From Bacteroidota bacterium (lineage in GTDB: Bacteria; Bacteroidota; Bacteroidia; Palsa-948), in contig JACRAM010000088.1 in assembly GCA_016213405.1 (NCBI GenBank), forward strand, positions 57,361 through 121,360: DNA of 64,000 nt. Reading direction: 5' to 3'. Positions within the stretch are counted from its first letter, which is position 1; each line of letters begins with the position of its first letter. The notes below the pieces were generated by a model, which was not told where the DNA came from, made no database searches, and worked only from the letters and a program-made list of their open reading frames with translations. A program made the translations under genes and the position numbers. Shown here piece after piece: positions 1-8,258 of this stretch.

Positions 1-775
1 CGAAATGGGCTTTTGAAAATTGACCCAATGCTTTAAGTTCAAGAATTATTTTTTCATCTAATAAAAAATCCAAATAGTTCTTTCCTATTGTTTCATCATA
101 CATTTTAACAGGGTAATAAACATTTTCAGAAAACTTCATCTGATTCTTTTCTATCAATGACTTTAATGCCCGATGATAAACAATTTCCTTTTGTCCACCA
201 CCAATTTGATTAAAGACCTCATAAGCCAATCCTATAATTTTATATGTTAAGTCGGAATATAAAAACTCTTTAGATCCAGAATCTGATCTTGTTACAATTA
301 CATCCTGCTGCATTTCTTCTTCTCTGTAAATCTGTGTCGATCTGTTATCTGAACCCTCTGGGAACCATTCTTTGCTTGTGCGGTAAACTGTTCCTTTGAA
401 GAAGGCAACGTTTTCTTTTTTTTGATTTTTTATTTCAATAAGATACGTTCCTGTTTTATTTGTGAGTGAAAGTTCTTTCGCTTCGCATGTTATAATATCG
501 TCTTCTTTTACAGCCACAGGAAATGAAATGGAACAATCCAGCGCAACACATAGTCTTCCTTGTGCATTGGAAGCAAAAGCCAGTGCGCTATCTGCAAAAG
601 AAAAACAAATCCCTCCATGTGCGCTTCCCATACCATTAAGCATTTCTTTTCTGATTTTCATTCGCAGAATACAATGCCCCTGCTCGATCAGCACGCGTTC
701 AATGCCGAGCCACTGACTGAACCAGTCGATGTCGTACATATTATCGACAATTTTTTTTGCTAACTCTTTACTCAT
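1..775 (-). CDS. PaaI-family thioesterase fused to a GxxExxY domain (C-terminus cut by window edge)
   Basis: The frame stays open from the ATG at 775 to the window edge (258 codons). Residues 1-140 form a hotdog-fold PaaI-type acyl-CoA thioesterase with the HGG motif at 53-55 and an Asp in FADSA near 62; this family hydrolyses acyl- or phenylacetyl-CoA thioesters. PaaI proteins normally end near residue 140. Here a polar linker (141-171) leads into a GxxExxY domain, with GGQKEIVY around 193-200 and the LDEKIILELKA strand, a family of unknown function. The linker DNA carries the cacagattta word seen in intergenic repeats, so I infer that a GxxExxY unit landed on the 3' end of a thioesterase gene. 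The ATG overlaps the ogt stop (ATGA), so the two are translationally coupled. The thioesterase call is firm; the natural length of the fusion is unknown. Confidence 0.8.
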   Translation of the reverse strand, partial: MSKELAKKIVDNMYDIDWFSQWLGIERVLIEQGHCILRMKIRKEMLNGMGSAHGGICFSFADSALAFASNAQGRLCVALDCSISFPVAVKEDDIITCEAKELSLTNKTGTYLIEIKNQKKENVAFFKGTVYRTSKEWFPEGSDNRSTQIYREEEMQQDVIVTRSDSGSKEFLYSDLTYKIIGLAYEVFNQIGGGQKEIVYHRALKSLIEKNQMKFSENVYYPVKMYDETIGKNYLDFLLDEKIILELKALGQFSKAHF

Positions 776-1257
776 ACAAATAATTCCTTTTGAATTAATA
801 CACCTTCAAATTCCAACAACCATTTCTTTTTATCCAGTCCACCTTCATAACCAATTAAATCGCCATTAGAGCCGATTACACGATGGCAGGGAACAATAAT
901 TGAAAAAGGATTTCTCCCGTTTGCTGTTCCTGCTGCGCGTATGCATTTTTTATCGCCTAATCTTATCGCGAGTTGCAAATACGAAATTGTTTTTCCGAAA
1001 GGAATGTTCAGCAGTTCTTTCCAGACTCTTTTCTGAAAATCGGTTCCGTGCATATCAAGTGAAACAGAAAAGGTTTTTCTTTCTTTAATAAAATATTCGT
1101 GAATCTGGCGAGCGCATGCAGAAGTATGTTCATTATTCTTTGCCCTGCCTGAACGCTTCTTTATAAACGGGACTGCAATAACTCCTTTATCATTCGCTAT
1201 AATCTCAAGAAGTCCAACAGGTGATTCGTAATATGTTTTATAGATAGCTTTTTCCAT
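772..1257 (-). CDS. ogt: Methylated-DNA--protein-cysteine methyltransferase
   Basis: This is a suicide repair protein that moves the alkyl group from O6-alkylguanine or O4-alkylthymine in DNA to its own cysteine. The active-site signature IVPCHRVIG places the acceptor at Cys124. The helix-turn-helix part with the arginine finger (CIRAAGTANGRNP) lies just before it, and the FQKRVWKELLNIPFG block at 74-88 is typical. At 161 residues it is a usual full-length single-domain MGMT without an Ada regulatory domain. It is the upstream partner of the thioesterase fusion gene, which starts inside its stop codon. The name ogt rather than ada rests on the missing N-terminal domain. Confidence 0.93.
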   Translation of the reverse strand: MEKAIYKTYYESPVGLLEIIANDKGVIAVPFIKKRSGRAKNNEHTSACARQIHEYFIKERKTFSVSLDMHGTDFQKRVWKELLNIPFGKTISYLQLAIRLGDKKCIRAAGTANGRNPFSIIVPCHRVIGSNGDLIGYEGGLDKKKWLLEFEGVLIQKELFV

Positions 1258-1279
1258 TGCTCAAATGTAGCAATTACAA

Positions 1280-2548
1280 TTATTCCTTTTCGGAAAGAAT
1301 AATAAAACGAAAATCGAAAGGATTCAGATTGTGTTTCAGTTCATCAAAGAAATTCTTTCCATATTTCAAATAGAAAGGAATAAAATTATCATGGCGCTCT
1401 TGCAATTCTTCTTTAAAAATTTCTGTTTCGGATTTCTGCTCATTATCTATGTGAACAAAATTGCGTGGCATTAAAACGGGAAAAAATATTTTATGATGAT
1501 CAAACATTGCTTTGTACTCCAGCCAGTAAGAAATCTCAGCGGGACCGCCAACATAAGCAAGGTTGGGGAGAATTTTTTGCTGATACAAAGAGCGTGTAAC
1601 TACATTAGGACTGAACCGCTCAGCTTCTTCCACAAGCTTCTTTTTCCACTCCTCTGGTTCAGACTGAACTCTTGCGGCATCAATCCACCCCCGAAATTTT
1701 TTTGAAAGAAGGAAAAAATTTATTTCCTTCGGAATTACCTGAGCTTCATATCCATTGTTTTTAAGTTGCGCAATTGTTTCATTAACGAAATTAAAGTTGG
1801 TGTGGTTGAATATATCATCACTAATAATTTCCTTGAACTCATTTTTCAAACGCTTATAGTCCGCATCCAGAATAACCAAACCGTATTTTCCAAAAAGTTC
1901 GTGCACCAAATATCTTGTTGCAGAGGCGTAATCCGAATGATTCACATACGCATTTTCAAATAAGCTAATCAGCTCAGTTGCATGTTCCGAATCACCCAAA
2001 ACTAATTTCAGCTCGGAAATTGTTTCAGCAATTCCTGCTGTGGAAAATTTTCCGACAGCTCCGCCCGATTTTCTTTTCCATTCAATCTTTTTACCAAAAA
2101 GATTTATGTGATTTACTTCCGCAAAATCGTGGTCTTCTCCATTCATCCAGAACAGAGGAATAAAATTATTTGCAGGATATTTTTTCTTTAACTCCTCAGC
2201 AAGATTGAGTGTAGAAATAATTTTATAAATGAAATATAGCGGACCGGTGAAGAGGCATAATTGATGTCCGGTGCAAACAGTGAAAGAATTTTCATCTAAA
2301 AGCTGGTTGATGGTTGATGGTTGATGGTTAATGGAAGCATACTGTTCTTGCAAAACCTCCACCAACAACTTGCGCTTGAACTTTTTAGAAGAAATATCTT
2401 TTATTGCTTGAGAAAAAGAATCTACTGAAGGAGAATAATTATAAAATGAATTTAGTTTCTTGTCTTGGTTAACATAATCAAGAAACAGTTTTGAGAATTG
2501 ACCTGTCTTTTCTAATGATATGTGATGGGAATGCATTTTAGAAAACAA
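1280..2548 (-). CDS. bshC: Bacillithiol biosynthesis cysteine-adding enzyme, short form lacking the coiled-coil part
   Basis: BshC joins cysteine to glucosaminyl-malate in the last step of bacillithiol synthesis. Family hallmarks are clear: the TGHQLCLFTGPLYFIYK segment near residue 93, FWMNGEDHDFAEVNHINLF near 132, and the YVGGPAEISYWLEYKAMFDHH core. BshC proteins are usually about 520-540 residues; this one has 422. The core ends at FFPVLMPRNF and after about 17 residues continues directly with the family's extreme C-terminal block (LQERHDNFIPFYLKYG), so some 100-120 residues forming the long coiled coil are missing. No frameshift is visible. A 7-bp tandem repeat (2305-2334) adds an NHQPSTINQ stretch near residue 75. 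bshB1 lies elsewhere in the window (35068-35775). Whether this short form is active cannot be judged. Confidence 0.85.
   Translation of the reverse strand: MFSKMHSHHISLEKTGQFSKLFLDYVNQDKKLNSFYNYSPSVDSFSQAIKDISSKKFKRKLLVEVLQEQYASINHQPSTINQLLDENSFTVCTGHQLCLFTGPLYFIYKIISTLNLAEELKKKYPANNFIPLFWMNGEDHDFAEVNHINLFGKKIEWKRKSGGAVGKFSTAGIAETISELKLVLGDSEHATELISLFENAYVNHSDYASATRYLVHELFGKYGLVILDADYKRLKNEFKEIISDDIFNHTNFNFVNETIAQLKNNGYEAQVIPKEINFFLLSKKFRGWIDAARVQSEPEEWKKKLVEEAERFSPNVVTRSLYQQKILPNLAYVGGPAEISYWLEYKAMFDHHKIFFPVLMPRNFVHIDNEQKSETEIFKEELQERHDNFIPFYLKYGKNFFDELKHNLNPFDFRFIILSEKE
2305..2334. repeat. Heptamer tandem repeat inside bshC
   Basis: Three perfect copies of GGTTGAT are followed by GGTTAATGG. 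The 7-bp period is the same as in the other heptamer elements of the window. It lies in the coding frame and encodes a low-complexity NHQPSTIN stretch. Confidence 0.85.
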
Positions 2549-2616
2549 CCGTTAATGCCACGAAGATAGACATAGAAGGAACATCAAATAGCCAAAAAAT
2601 TCATAGGTTCGCCTAT

Positions 2617-3180
2617 ATGAAATATAATCCTGCTATACATAATCGCAAATCGTTCCGTCTGAAAGGATATGATTATTCGCAGGAAGGATTGTATTTCATT
2701 ACGATTTGCATTAAAGACCGCGAATGTTTGTTTGGTCGAATTGTAGGGACATCGCATGCGATGTCCAATAAAAAAATGGTTTTATCCGAAATAGGAAAAA
2801 TTGCTGATGAATATTGGTTGGCAATTCCGAAACATTTTCCGAATGTTGTTTTACACGAACATATAATAATGCCAAATCATATTCACGGGATTATTGAAAT
2901 ATCGTTTGTCCCCGTTGTTGTAGGGACACGACATGTCGTGTCCCTACCAGAACCAACGCAACGGCAATTTTCAAAACCCATTGCGGGTTCTATTTCGGTA
3001 ATGGTGCAACAATATAAATCATCGGTGACGCGGTGGTGCAATAAAAACGATGTAAAACATTTTGAATGGCAATCGCGATTTCATGAACACATTATCCGAA
3101 ACCAAAAATCATTTGAACGGATTTCAAATTACATTGCGAACAATCCGGAAAATTGGGAAAAGGATGATTTCAATTCATGA
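2617..3180 (+). CDS. REP-associated tyrosine transposase (RAYT, Y1/HUH type)
   Basis: A 187-residue single-strand DNA transposase-like protein of the TnpA_REP group. The HUH motif is PNHIHGII (His88, His90) and the likely nucleophile is Tyr172 in ISNYIANNP. RAYTs act on REP palindromes at the ends of single-stranded DNA. Two palindromes of the GTAGGGACA family sit inside this gene (2747-2766 and 2920-2947) and are read in frame as VGTSHAMS (43-50) and VVGTRHVVSLP (101-111). A third lies 105 bp downstream. The palindromes are the likely substrates of the enzyme, an inference from RAYT biology. The gene is divergent from bshC. It is probably intact, since no stop interrupts it and the catalytic residues are present. 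Confidence 0.88.
   Translation: MKYNPAIHNRKSFRLKGYDYSQEGLYFITICIKDRECLFGRIVGTSHAMSNKKMVLSEIGKIADEYWLAIPKHFPNVVLHEHIIMPNHIHGIIEISFVPVVVGTRHVVSLPEPTQRQFSKPIAGSISVMVQQYKSSVTRWCNKNDVKHFEWQSRFHEHIIRNQKSFERISNYIANNPENWEKDDFNS
2747..2766. repeat. REP-like palindrome 1 inside the RAYT gene
   Basis: A perfect 20-bp inverted repeat with arm GGACATCGCA. It is preceded by GTAG, so the left half matches the GTAGGGACA arm of the 28-bp copy at 2920. The right outer arm has decayed. Confidence 0.9.
2920..2947. repeat. REP-like palindrome 2 inside the RAYT gene
   Basis: A perfect 28-bp inverted repeat. The outer arms are GTAGGGACA and TGTCCCTAC, and the 10-bp core is CGACATGTCG, itself palindromic. It is read in frame by the transposase gene. 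Confidence 0.95.
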
Positions 3181-3183
3181 TTT

Positions 3184-3280
3184 GCGCGAGGGATAGAAGC
3201 GGAAATCCTCCGCACATAATTTATGTGCGGAGATTGAAGCGGATAGCCCGACAGCGCGCCTCGCGGTGACGCGCCCAAAA
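3184..3280. repeat. Structured intergenic element (two GAAGCGG boxes around a hairpin)
   Basis: Between the RAYT stop and the third palindrome are the boxes GGGATAGAAGCGGAAATCC and GATTGAAGCGGATAGCCC. They flank a hairpin with 12-bp arms at 3208-3219 and 3221-3232. The same pair of boxes is, as far as I remember, a widespread Bacteroidota intergenic motif, perhaps the one catalogued as the Flavo-1 RNA; I cannot verify this. GC-rich inverted bits (gcgcgcc, gacgcgcc) follow. Confidence 0.5.
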
Positions 3281-3285
3281 TGTAC

Positions 3286-3305
3286 GGACATGATATATCA
3301 TGTCC
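3286..3305. repeat. REP-like palindrome 3 downstream of the RAYT gene
   Basis: A perfect 20-bp inverted repeat with arm GGACATGATA, preceded by GTAC. It has the same outer arms as the copies at 2747 and 2920 but a different core (TGATATATCA). Confidence 0.88.
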
Positions 3306-3314
3306 CAACGATTA

Positions 3315-5447
3315 TCATTTCACAATCTTCATTTCATTAATAAGATTTGTGGCGCCAGCAAATTTATCTATCACAAACAGCGCATAACGCACATCCAGAA
3401 CAATACTTCTGCCCTGTGTGTCATCGTAAATGATGTCATTGGCGGTGCCTTCCCAGTTGCGGTCAAAATTTATTCCGATGAGATTTCCGTTAGCGTCAAT
3501 CAGCGGACTGCCGGAATTTCCTCCAGTAGTATGCTGTGCCGAAAGAAACCCAACATGCAACTTGCCATCCTTATCCGCGTATTGCCCAAAGTTCTTTTTC
3601 TCGTACAACTCTTTCAGTTTCTTCGGCACAATAAATTCTTCATTCGTTGAATCTTCTTTTTCCATGATTCCATCCAGCGTGGTAAAATATTTAAGCGTGA
3701 CTCCATCCTTTCCTTCGTAACCGCCTATCTTTCCATAGGAAACTCTCAACGTGCTGTTGGCGTCCGGATAATATTTTTTCTCGGGCATTACCACTTTGAG
3801 CGCATACATGTAATCTCTCTGCAGGCGATTTACTTTGTCCTGTAACTTAGTATACTCTGGCTGAATTTTCTTTTCAAAAAAATCTGCGTATGCACTTTGG
3901 GCAATATCCCAAACAGGGTCTATTACATAAGGCGGAATGCTTAAATATGAATTGACTTTTTCTTGAGAAACAAAATTTGATTTTTTGAAAACATAATTGG
4001 CATATTTTTCAAAATTGCCTTTATATTTTTTTTCAATTAATCGGAAAAAGTCGGGTTGCATAGATTTATCAATGTTCTCGTAGTACATTTTCAGCATTGC
4101 TACAAATAATTTTTTGTCTGTCTCTACATTATAATCCTTATAAAAACCTGCAACCCCTTTCTTAAGGTTTTCTATTTTTTTATTTCTTTCCTCGACAGAA
4201 GATGTATTTCTTGCAGAAACAAACCCATTCGCATACTTTATAATCTCCACTGCATTCACGGTCTCTGAAAAATAATCCACCACCTTTTGATAAGGAGTAA
4301 GTTGAGCGTAAGCACTTTTGAAATCAGCGAGAAGATTTCCATACTTATTATTCCAGTCTGTATTTTTCGAAACTCTGTCCTGAAAAGTTTTTTCGATTTC
4401 CTGCTTCACTTTAATTCCATCCGCAAGTTCCAGCCCGTGAATTTCTCCTGACCACTTCTTATGATAGTTGCTCACGCCTGCGTACTTGGAAGCATATTTA
4501 ATTCTCACTGCTGTGCTTTTCTTCATGTCCACATCCCACACCGCCAAACGCTCTGTGCGTACTTTCACGCGTATCGGGTCGGAAACTTTTTGAATCAGTT
4601 CAACAGCAGGTGAAGGAAGATATTCCGTTGTGCGTCCGGGAAAACCAAACACCATCGCGAAATCATTTATCTCTTCTCCCTTCAGCGAGATCGGAAAAAA
4701 ATATTTCGGCTTGTACGGCACATTGTCCGCAGAATATTCCGCAGGGTTGTTGTCTTTGTCTGCATATACGCGGAACAAAGAAAAATCTCCCGTGTGGCGT
4801 GGCCAAATCCAATTGTCAGTGTCACCGCCAAACTTTCCGATGGATTCAGGCGGAGCGCCCACCATGCGAACATCTTTGAAAGTTTCCATCACGAATAAAT
4901 AAAATTCATTTCCGTAGTAGAACTGTTTCACTTTCGCATTGTAATGAGTTTCTTGTGTGGATTCTGTTTCTATCTTTTTGCTGCGCGCTGTGATGATGGA
5001 GTCGCGTTTTGTTTCGCTGATATCGCCCGAAATGCCATCCAGAATTTTCGCAGTCACATCTTCAATGCGGATAATAAAAGTCACCGTCAGTCCTGGACAA
5101 GTCAGTTCATCTTTTTTATTCATCGCCCAGAAACCGTTCGTCAGGTAATCGTGCTCCACCGAACTGTGCGACTGAATCTGGCTGTAACCGCAGTGGTGGT
5201 TCGTAATGAGCAACCCCTCGCCCGAAATCATTTCGCCCGTGCACCCTCCGCCAAATTGCAGAACGCCATCCTTCAAACTCGATTTATTGATATTGTAAAT
5301 CTCATCCGCAGAAAGTTTGCAGCCCATCTTCTGCATATCCGCTTCGTTCAGCGCCTTGAGCAGAGACGGAATCCACATGCCTTCTTCGGCACGAATTAAA
5401 AATGAGAAATTAAAAATTAAAAATGCAATGGAAAATATTTTTTTCAT
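3315..5447 (-). CDS. S46 family dipeptidyl-peptidase, DPP11 type
   Basis: A periplasmic serine exopeptidase that removes dipeptides from oligopeptides. An N-terminal signal peptide (about 1-20, ending SFLIRA) is followed by the S46 fold. The catalytic His is in ITNHHCGY (His85), the Asp in FGGDTDNWIWPRH, and the nucleophile is Ser645 in TTGGNSGSPL. In this family the residue 18 positions after the serine sets specificity: Gly in DPP7 (hydrophobic P1), Arg in DPP11 (Asp/Glu P1). Here it is Arg663 in INFDRNWEG, so acidic specificity is predicted. Length (710) is normal. It is followed on the same strand, leftward, by the repeat region next to the RAYT gene; rimO lies upstream with a 135-bp gap. 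Confidence 0.93.
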   Translation of the reverse strand: MKKIFSIAFLIFNFSFLIRAEEGMWIPSLLKALNEADMQKMGCKLSADEIYNINKSSLKDGVLQFGGGCTGEMISGEGLLITNHHCGYSQIQSHSSVEHDYLTNGFWAMNKKDELTCPGLTVTFIIRIEDVTAKILDGISGDISETKRDSIITARSKKIETESTQETHYNAKVKQFYYGNEFYLFVMETFKDVRMVGAPPESIGKFGGDTDNWIWPRHTGDFSLFRVYADKDNNPAEYSADNVPYKPKYFFPISLKGEEINDFAMVFGFPGRTTEYLPSPAVELIQKVSDPIRVKVRTERLAVWDVDMKKSTAVRIKYASKYAGVSNYHKKWSGEIHGLELADGIKVKQEIEKTFQDRVSKNTDWNNKYGNLLADFKSAYAQLTPYQKVVDYFSETVNAVEIIKYANGFVSARNTSSVEERNKKIENLKKGVAGFYKDYNVETDKKLFVAMLKMYYENIDKSMQPDFFRLIEKKYKGNFEKYANYVFKKSNFVSQEKVNSYLSIPPYVIDPVWDIAQSAYADFFEKKIQPEYTKLQDKVNRLQRDYMYALKVVMPEKKYYPDANSTLRVSYGKIGGYEGKDGVTLKYFTTLDGIMEKEDSTNEEFIVPKKLKELYEKKNFGQYADKDGKLHVGFLSAQHTTGGNSGSPLIDANGNLIGINFDRNWEGTANDIIYDDTQGRSIVLDVRYALFVIDKFAGATNLINEMKIVK

Positions 5448-5520
5448 AGGTTTTATTTTTTGTTTGGGCGCGCCCTTCGCTTCACTCAGGTCACGCTTTC
5501 CGTTTCAATCTTTGGCGTTT

Positions 5521-5546
5521 GTCATTCTGAACGAAGTGAAGAATCT
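5521..5546. repeat. Half copy of the GTCATTC element family
   Basis: GTCATTCTGAACGAAGTGAAGAATCT lies between the S46 peptidase and rimO. It matches one arm of the longer inverted elements at 24520, 45062 and 49111. Confidence 0.6.
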
Positions 5547-5582
5547 ACTCGCCAAAGGATTTCCACTTCAATCGTTCGCGCA

Positions 5583-6893
5583 CTATACAAGTTCTCCATA
5601 CAAATCATATTCCTTCGCGCTGGTGATTTTCACATTCGCAAAATCTCCAATGCGCACATAATTCTTTTTTGCATCCACAAGAATGGTGTTATCCACATCA
5701 GGTGAATCAAACTCTGTTCTGCCGATGAAATAGTTTCCTTCCTTTTTATCAAACAACACTTTGAAAGTTTTGCCGATCATCTTCTTGTTTAGCTCGGCAG
5801 ATATCTTCTGCTGAACTTTCATCACCGCATCGGCACGCCTTTGCTTTTCTTTTTGCGGTACATCATCCTTCAGCGAGAAAGCATACGTGTCATCCTCGTG
5901 CGAGTAAGTGAAAATTCCCAAGCGTTCAAACTTCGATTCCTTTATCCACTCCAGCATTTCCTCGTGGTCTTGTTTTGTTTCTCCTGGATAACCAGCAATC
6001 AGCGTAGTGCGTATCGCTATTCCGGGAACGCGCTTGCGAATAGTTTCCACCAGCTCAATTGTTTTCTCCTTCGTAATTCCTCTGCGCATTGACTTCAACA
6101 TATTATCTGAAATGTGCTGCAGCGGAATGTCGAGATAGTTGCAAATATTTTTCTTCTCTCGCATCACATCCAAAACTTCTAACGGAAACCCGCTCGGGTA
6201 TGCATAGTGCAAACGAATCCAATCCAGCCCGTTCACAACGGAAAGTTTTTCGAGCAGTTCAGCAAGATTTCTTTTCTTGTAAATATCCAAACCGTAGTAA
6301 GTCAAATCCTGTGCGATGAGAATAATTTCTTTCGTCCCGTTCTTAACCAGATTTTTTGTCTCCTCAATAATCCGTTCCATCGGAATCGAAACATGTTTGC
6401 CCCGCATTATCGGAATCGCACAGAAAGAGCAAGGTCTGTCGCATCCTTCAGAAATTTTTAAGTACGCATAATGAGAAGGCGTTGTGAACAATCGTTCGCC
6501 AATCAGTTCGTGCTTGTAATCTGCTTTTAAAGTTTTGAGAAGTCGCGGTAAATCTTTCGTGCCGAACCAGGCATCGACATCAACAATTTCTTTTTGCAAA
6601 TCGTCCTTGTAGCGTTCGCTCAGGCAACCGGTCACATACACTTTTTCCACGAACCCTTTTTCTTTTGCTTCCACACATCGCAGGATCGTATCAATGGATT
6701 GCTGTTTGGCGTTATCAATGAATCCGCAGGTATTTACAATCACAATATTTGCGTGGTCAATTTCATCTGAGTATTCAACTGCAATTTTATTTGCGCGAAG
6801 CTGTCCCATCAGCACTTCGGAGTCTACCACATTCTTGGAACATCCGAGAGTAATCACATTCACTTTATTTTTTCTGAGGGTGTGCGTTTTCAT
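5583..6893 (-). CDS. rimO: Ribosomal protein S12 methylthiotransferase RimO
   Basis: A radical SAM enzyme with two iron-sulfur clusters that adds a methylthio group to the conserved aspartate of ribosomal protein S12. The N-terminal MTTase domain carries Cys18, Cys56 and Cys90 (LGCSKN, NTCGFID, VTGCL). The radical SAM motif is CDRPCSFC (Cys151, 155, 158). A TRAM-like RNA-binding region closes the protein. The LGCSKNVVDSE start and IPIMRGKHVS following the CxxxCxxC motif favour RimO over MiaB. Length (436) is normal. It is divergent from the thiolase gene, with an 85-bp spacer. Confidence 0.95.
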   Translation of the reverse strand: MKTHTLRKNKVNVITLGCSKNVVDSEVLMGQLRANKIAVEYSDEIDHANIVIVNTCGFIDNAKQQSIDTILRCVEAKEKGFVEKVYVTGCLSERYKDDLQKEIVDVDAWFGTKDLPRLLKTLKADYKHELIGERLFTTPSHYAYLKISEGCDRPCSFCAIPIMRGKHVSIPMERIIEETKNLVKNGTKEIILIAQDLTYYGLDIYKKRNLAELLEKLSVVNGLDWIRLHYAYPSGFPLEVLDVMREKKNICNYLDIPLQHISDNMLKSMRRGITKEKTIELVETIRKRVPGIAIRTTLIAGYPGETKQDHEEMLEWIKESKFERLGIFTYSHEDDTYAFSLKDDVPQKEKQRRADAVMKVQQKISAELNKKMIGKTFKVLFDKKEGNYFIGRTEFDSPDVDNTILVDAKKNYVRIGDFANVKITSAKEYDLYGELV

Positions 6894-6978
6894 AATCGGT
6901 GAACAAAAATAATATTATCTTTCGCATCAAAATTTCATCTGTGAATTTACCATATCCATCAACAAAAATTACAACTTT

Positions 6979-8157
6979 ATGAAAGAAGTTTTCATCGTTT
7001 CAGCTGTACGAACTCCTTTGGGAAGTTTCGGAGGCACGCTTAAAGATATTTCCGCAACCAAACTTGGCGCAACCGCCATCAAAGGTGCACTCGCAAAAAT
7101 TAATCTTGACCCGAAAGAAGTTCAGGAAGTATTGATGGGTTCTGTTCTTCAGGCAAATCTCGGGCAAGCACCTGCACGGCAGGCAGCAAAGTTTGCCGGA
7201 TTGCCGGACAATGTTCAATGCACAACCGTAAATAAAGTTTGCGCATCGGGAATGAAAGCCATCATGCAGGGCGCTCAATCCATTATGCTGGGCGATGCCG
7301 ATGTGGTGGTGGCAGGAGGAATGGAAAATATGAGTTCTGTTCCTTTCTATTCTGAAAATATGCGATGGGGAAATAAATACGGAAATGTTACTCTCACTGA
7401 CGGGTTGGCGAAAGATGGTCTGACCGATGTGTATCACAACTATGCCATGGGCGTTGCCGCTGATCTCTGCTCAAAGGAATGCAACATCTCGCGCAAAGAG
7501 CAGGATGATTTTGCAATTGAATCCTATACTCGCTCCGGCAATGCATGGAAAGCAGGCAAGTTCAATGATGAAATTGTTCCGGTAGAAATTCCTCAGCGCA
7601 AAGGCGATCCGGTTTTATTTAAGGAAGATGAAGAATATAAGAATGTGAACTTCGCGAAAGTTCCCGAACTGCGCGCGGTATTCACAAAAGACGGAAGCGC
7701 GACAGCTGCAAATTCCTCTACGATGAACGATGGCGCTGCTGCTGTGGTGCTGATGAGTAAAGAAAAAATGAATGCGCTCGGACTCAAACCACTTGCAAAA
7801 ATTGTTTCTTATGCAGACGCGGAGCAAGCACCCGAATGGTTCACCACTACTCCATCGCTTGCTGTTCCGAAAGCAGTAGCGAAAGCAAATCTGAAAATGA
7901 GCGACATAAATTATTTTGAATTGAACGAAGCATTCGCAGTTGTCGGAATCGCCAACATGCAAAAGATGAAACTTGATCCGAGCAAAGTGAATGTGAATGG
8001 AGGCGCGGTTTCTCTCGGACATCCGCTGGGCTGCTCAGGTGCCAGAATTATTGTAACGCTTATCAACGTGCTGAAGCAGAACAAAGCGAAGTATGGCGCT
8101 GCAGGAATTTGTAATGGTGGCGGTGGAGCGAGTGCTATGGTAATTGAAAATGTTTAA
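6979..8157 (+). CDS. Acetyl-CoA C-acyltransferase (thiolase)
   Basis: A type II thiolase that condenses two acetyl-CoA or cleaves acetoacetyl-CoA/3-ketoacyl-CoA. The acyl-accepting Cys88 is in VNKVCASGMKA, the catalytic His348 in SLGHPLGCSGAR and the second Cys378 in ICNGGGGAS. At 392 residues it is full length with both thiolase domains. It is probably an acetyl-CoA acetyltransferase (AtoB/PhaA type), but substrate chain length cannot be read from motifs. It is monocistronic as far as can be seen, since a large inverted heptamer element follows directly and could fold as a hairpin at the 3' end of the transcript. Confidence 0.94.
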   Translation: MKEVFIVSAVRTPLGSFGGTLKDISATKLGATAIKGALAKINLDPKEVQEVLMGSVLQANLGQAPARQAAKFAGLPDNVQCTTVNKVCASGMKAIMQGAQSIMLGDADVVVAGGMENMSSVPFYSENMRWGNKYGNVTLTDGLAKDGLTDVYHNYAMGVAADLCSKECNISRKEQDDFAIESYTRSGNAWKAGKFNDEIVPVEIPQRKGDPVLFKEDEEYKNVNFAKVPELRAVFTKDGSATAANSSTMNDGAAAVVLMSKEKMNALGLKPLAKIVSYADAEQAPEWFTTTPSLAVPKAVAKANLKMSDINYFELNEAFAVVGIANMQKMKLDPSKVNVNGGAVSLGHPLGCSGARIIVTLINVLKQNKAKYGAAGICNGGGGASAMVIENV

Positions 8158-8162
8158 AAAGA

Positions 8163-8247
8163 CCCAAGTGCCAAGTCTCAAGTCCCAAGAACCAAGAAAA
8201 ATTCCTTGTATTCCTTGGGACTTGAAACTTGGAATTTGAGTCTTGAG
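8163..8247. repeat. Heptamer inverted-array element downstream of the thiolase gene
   Basis: Successive 7-bp units (CCAAGTG, CCAAGTC, TCAAGTC, CCAAGAA and so on) turn into their complements after the middle (CCTTGGG, ACTTGAA, ACTTGGA). The whole 85-bp tract can fold as an imperfect hairpin. It fills the space between two plus-strand genes. Confidence 0.85.
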
Positions 8248-8258
8248 AATTAATAGAC

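Noticed and set aside
8163..8247. CRISPR-like array
   Set aside because: The 7-bp units have no spacers and no cas genes are near; the array inverts at its centre.
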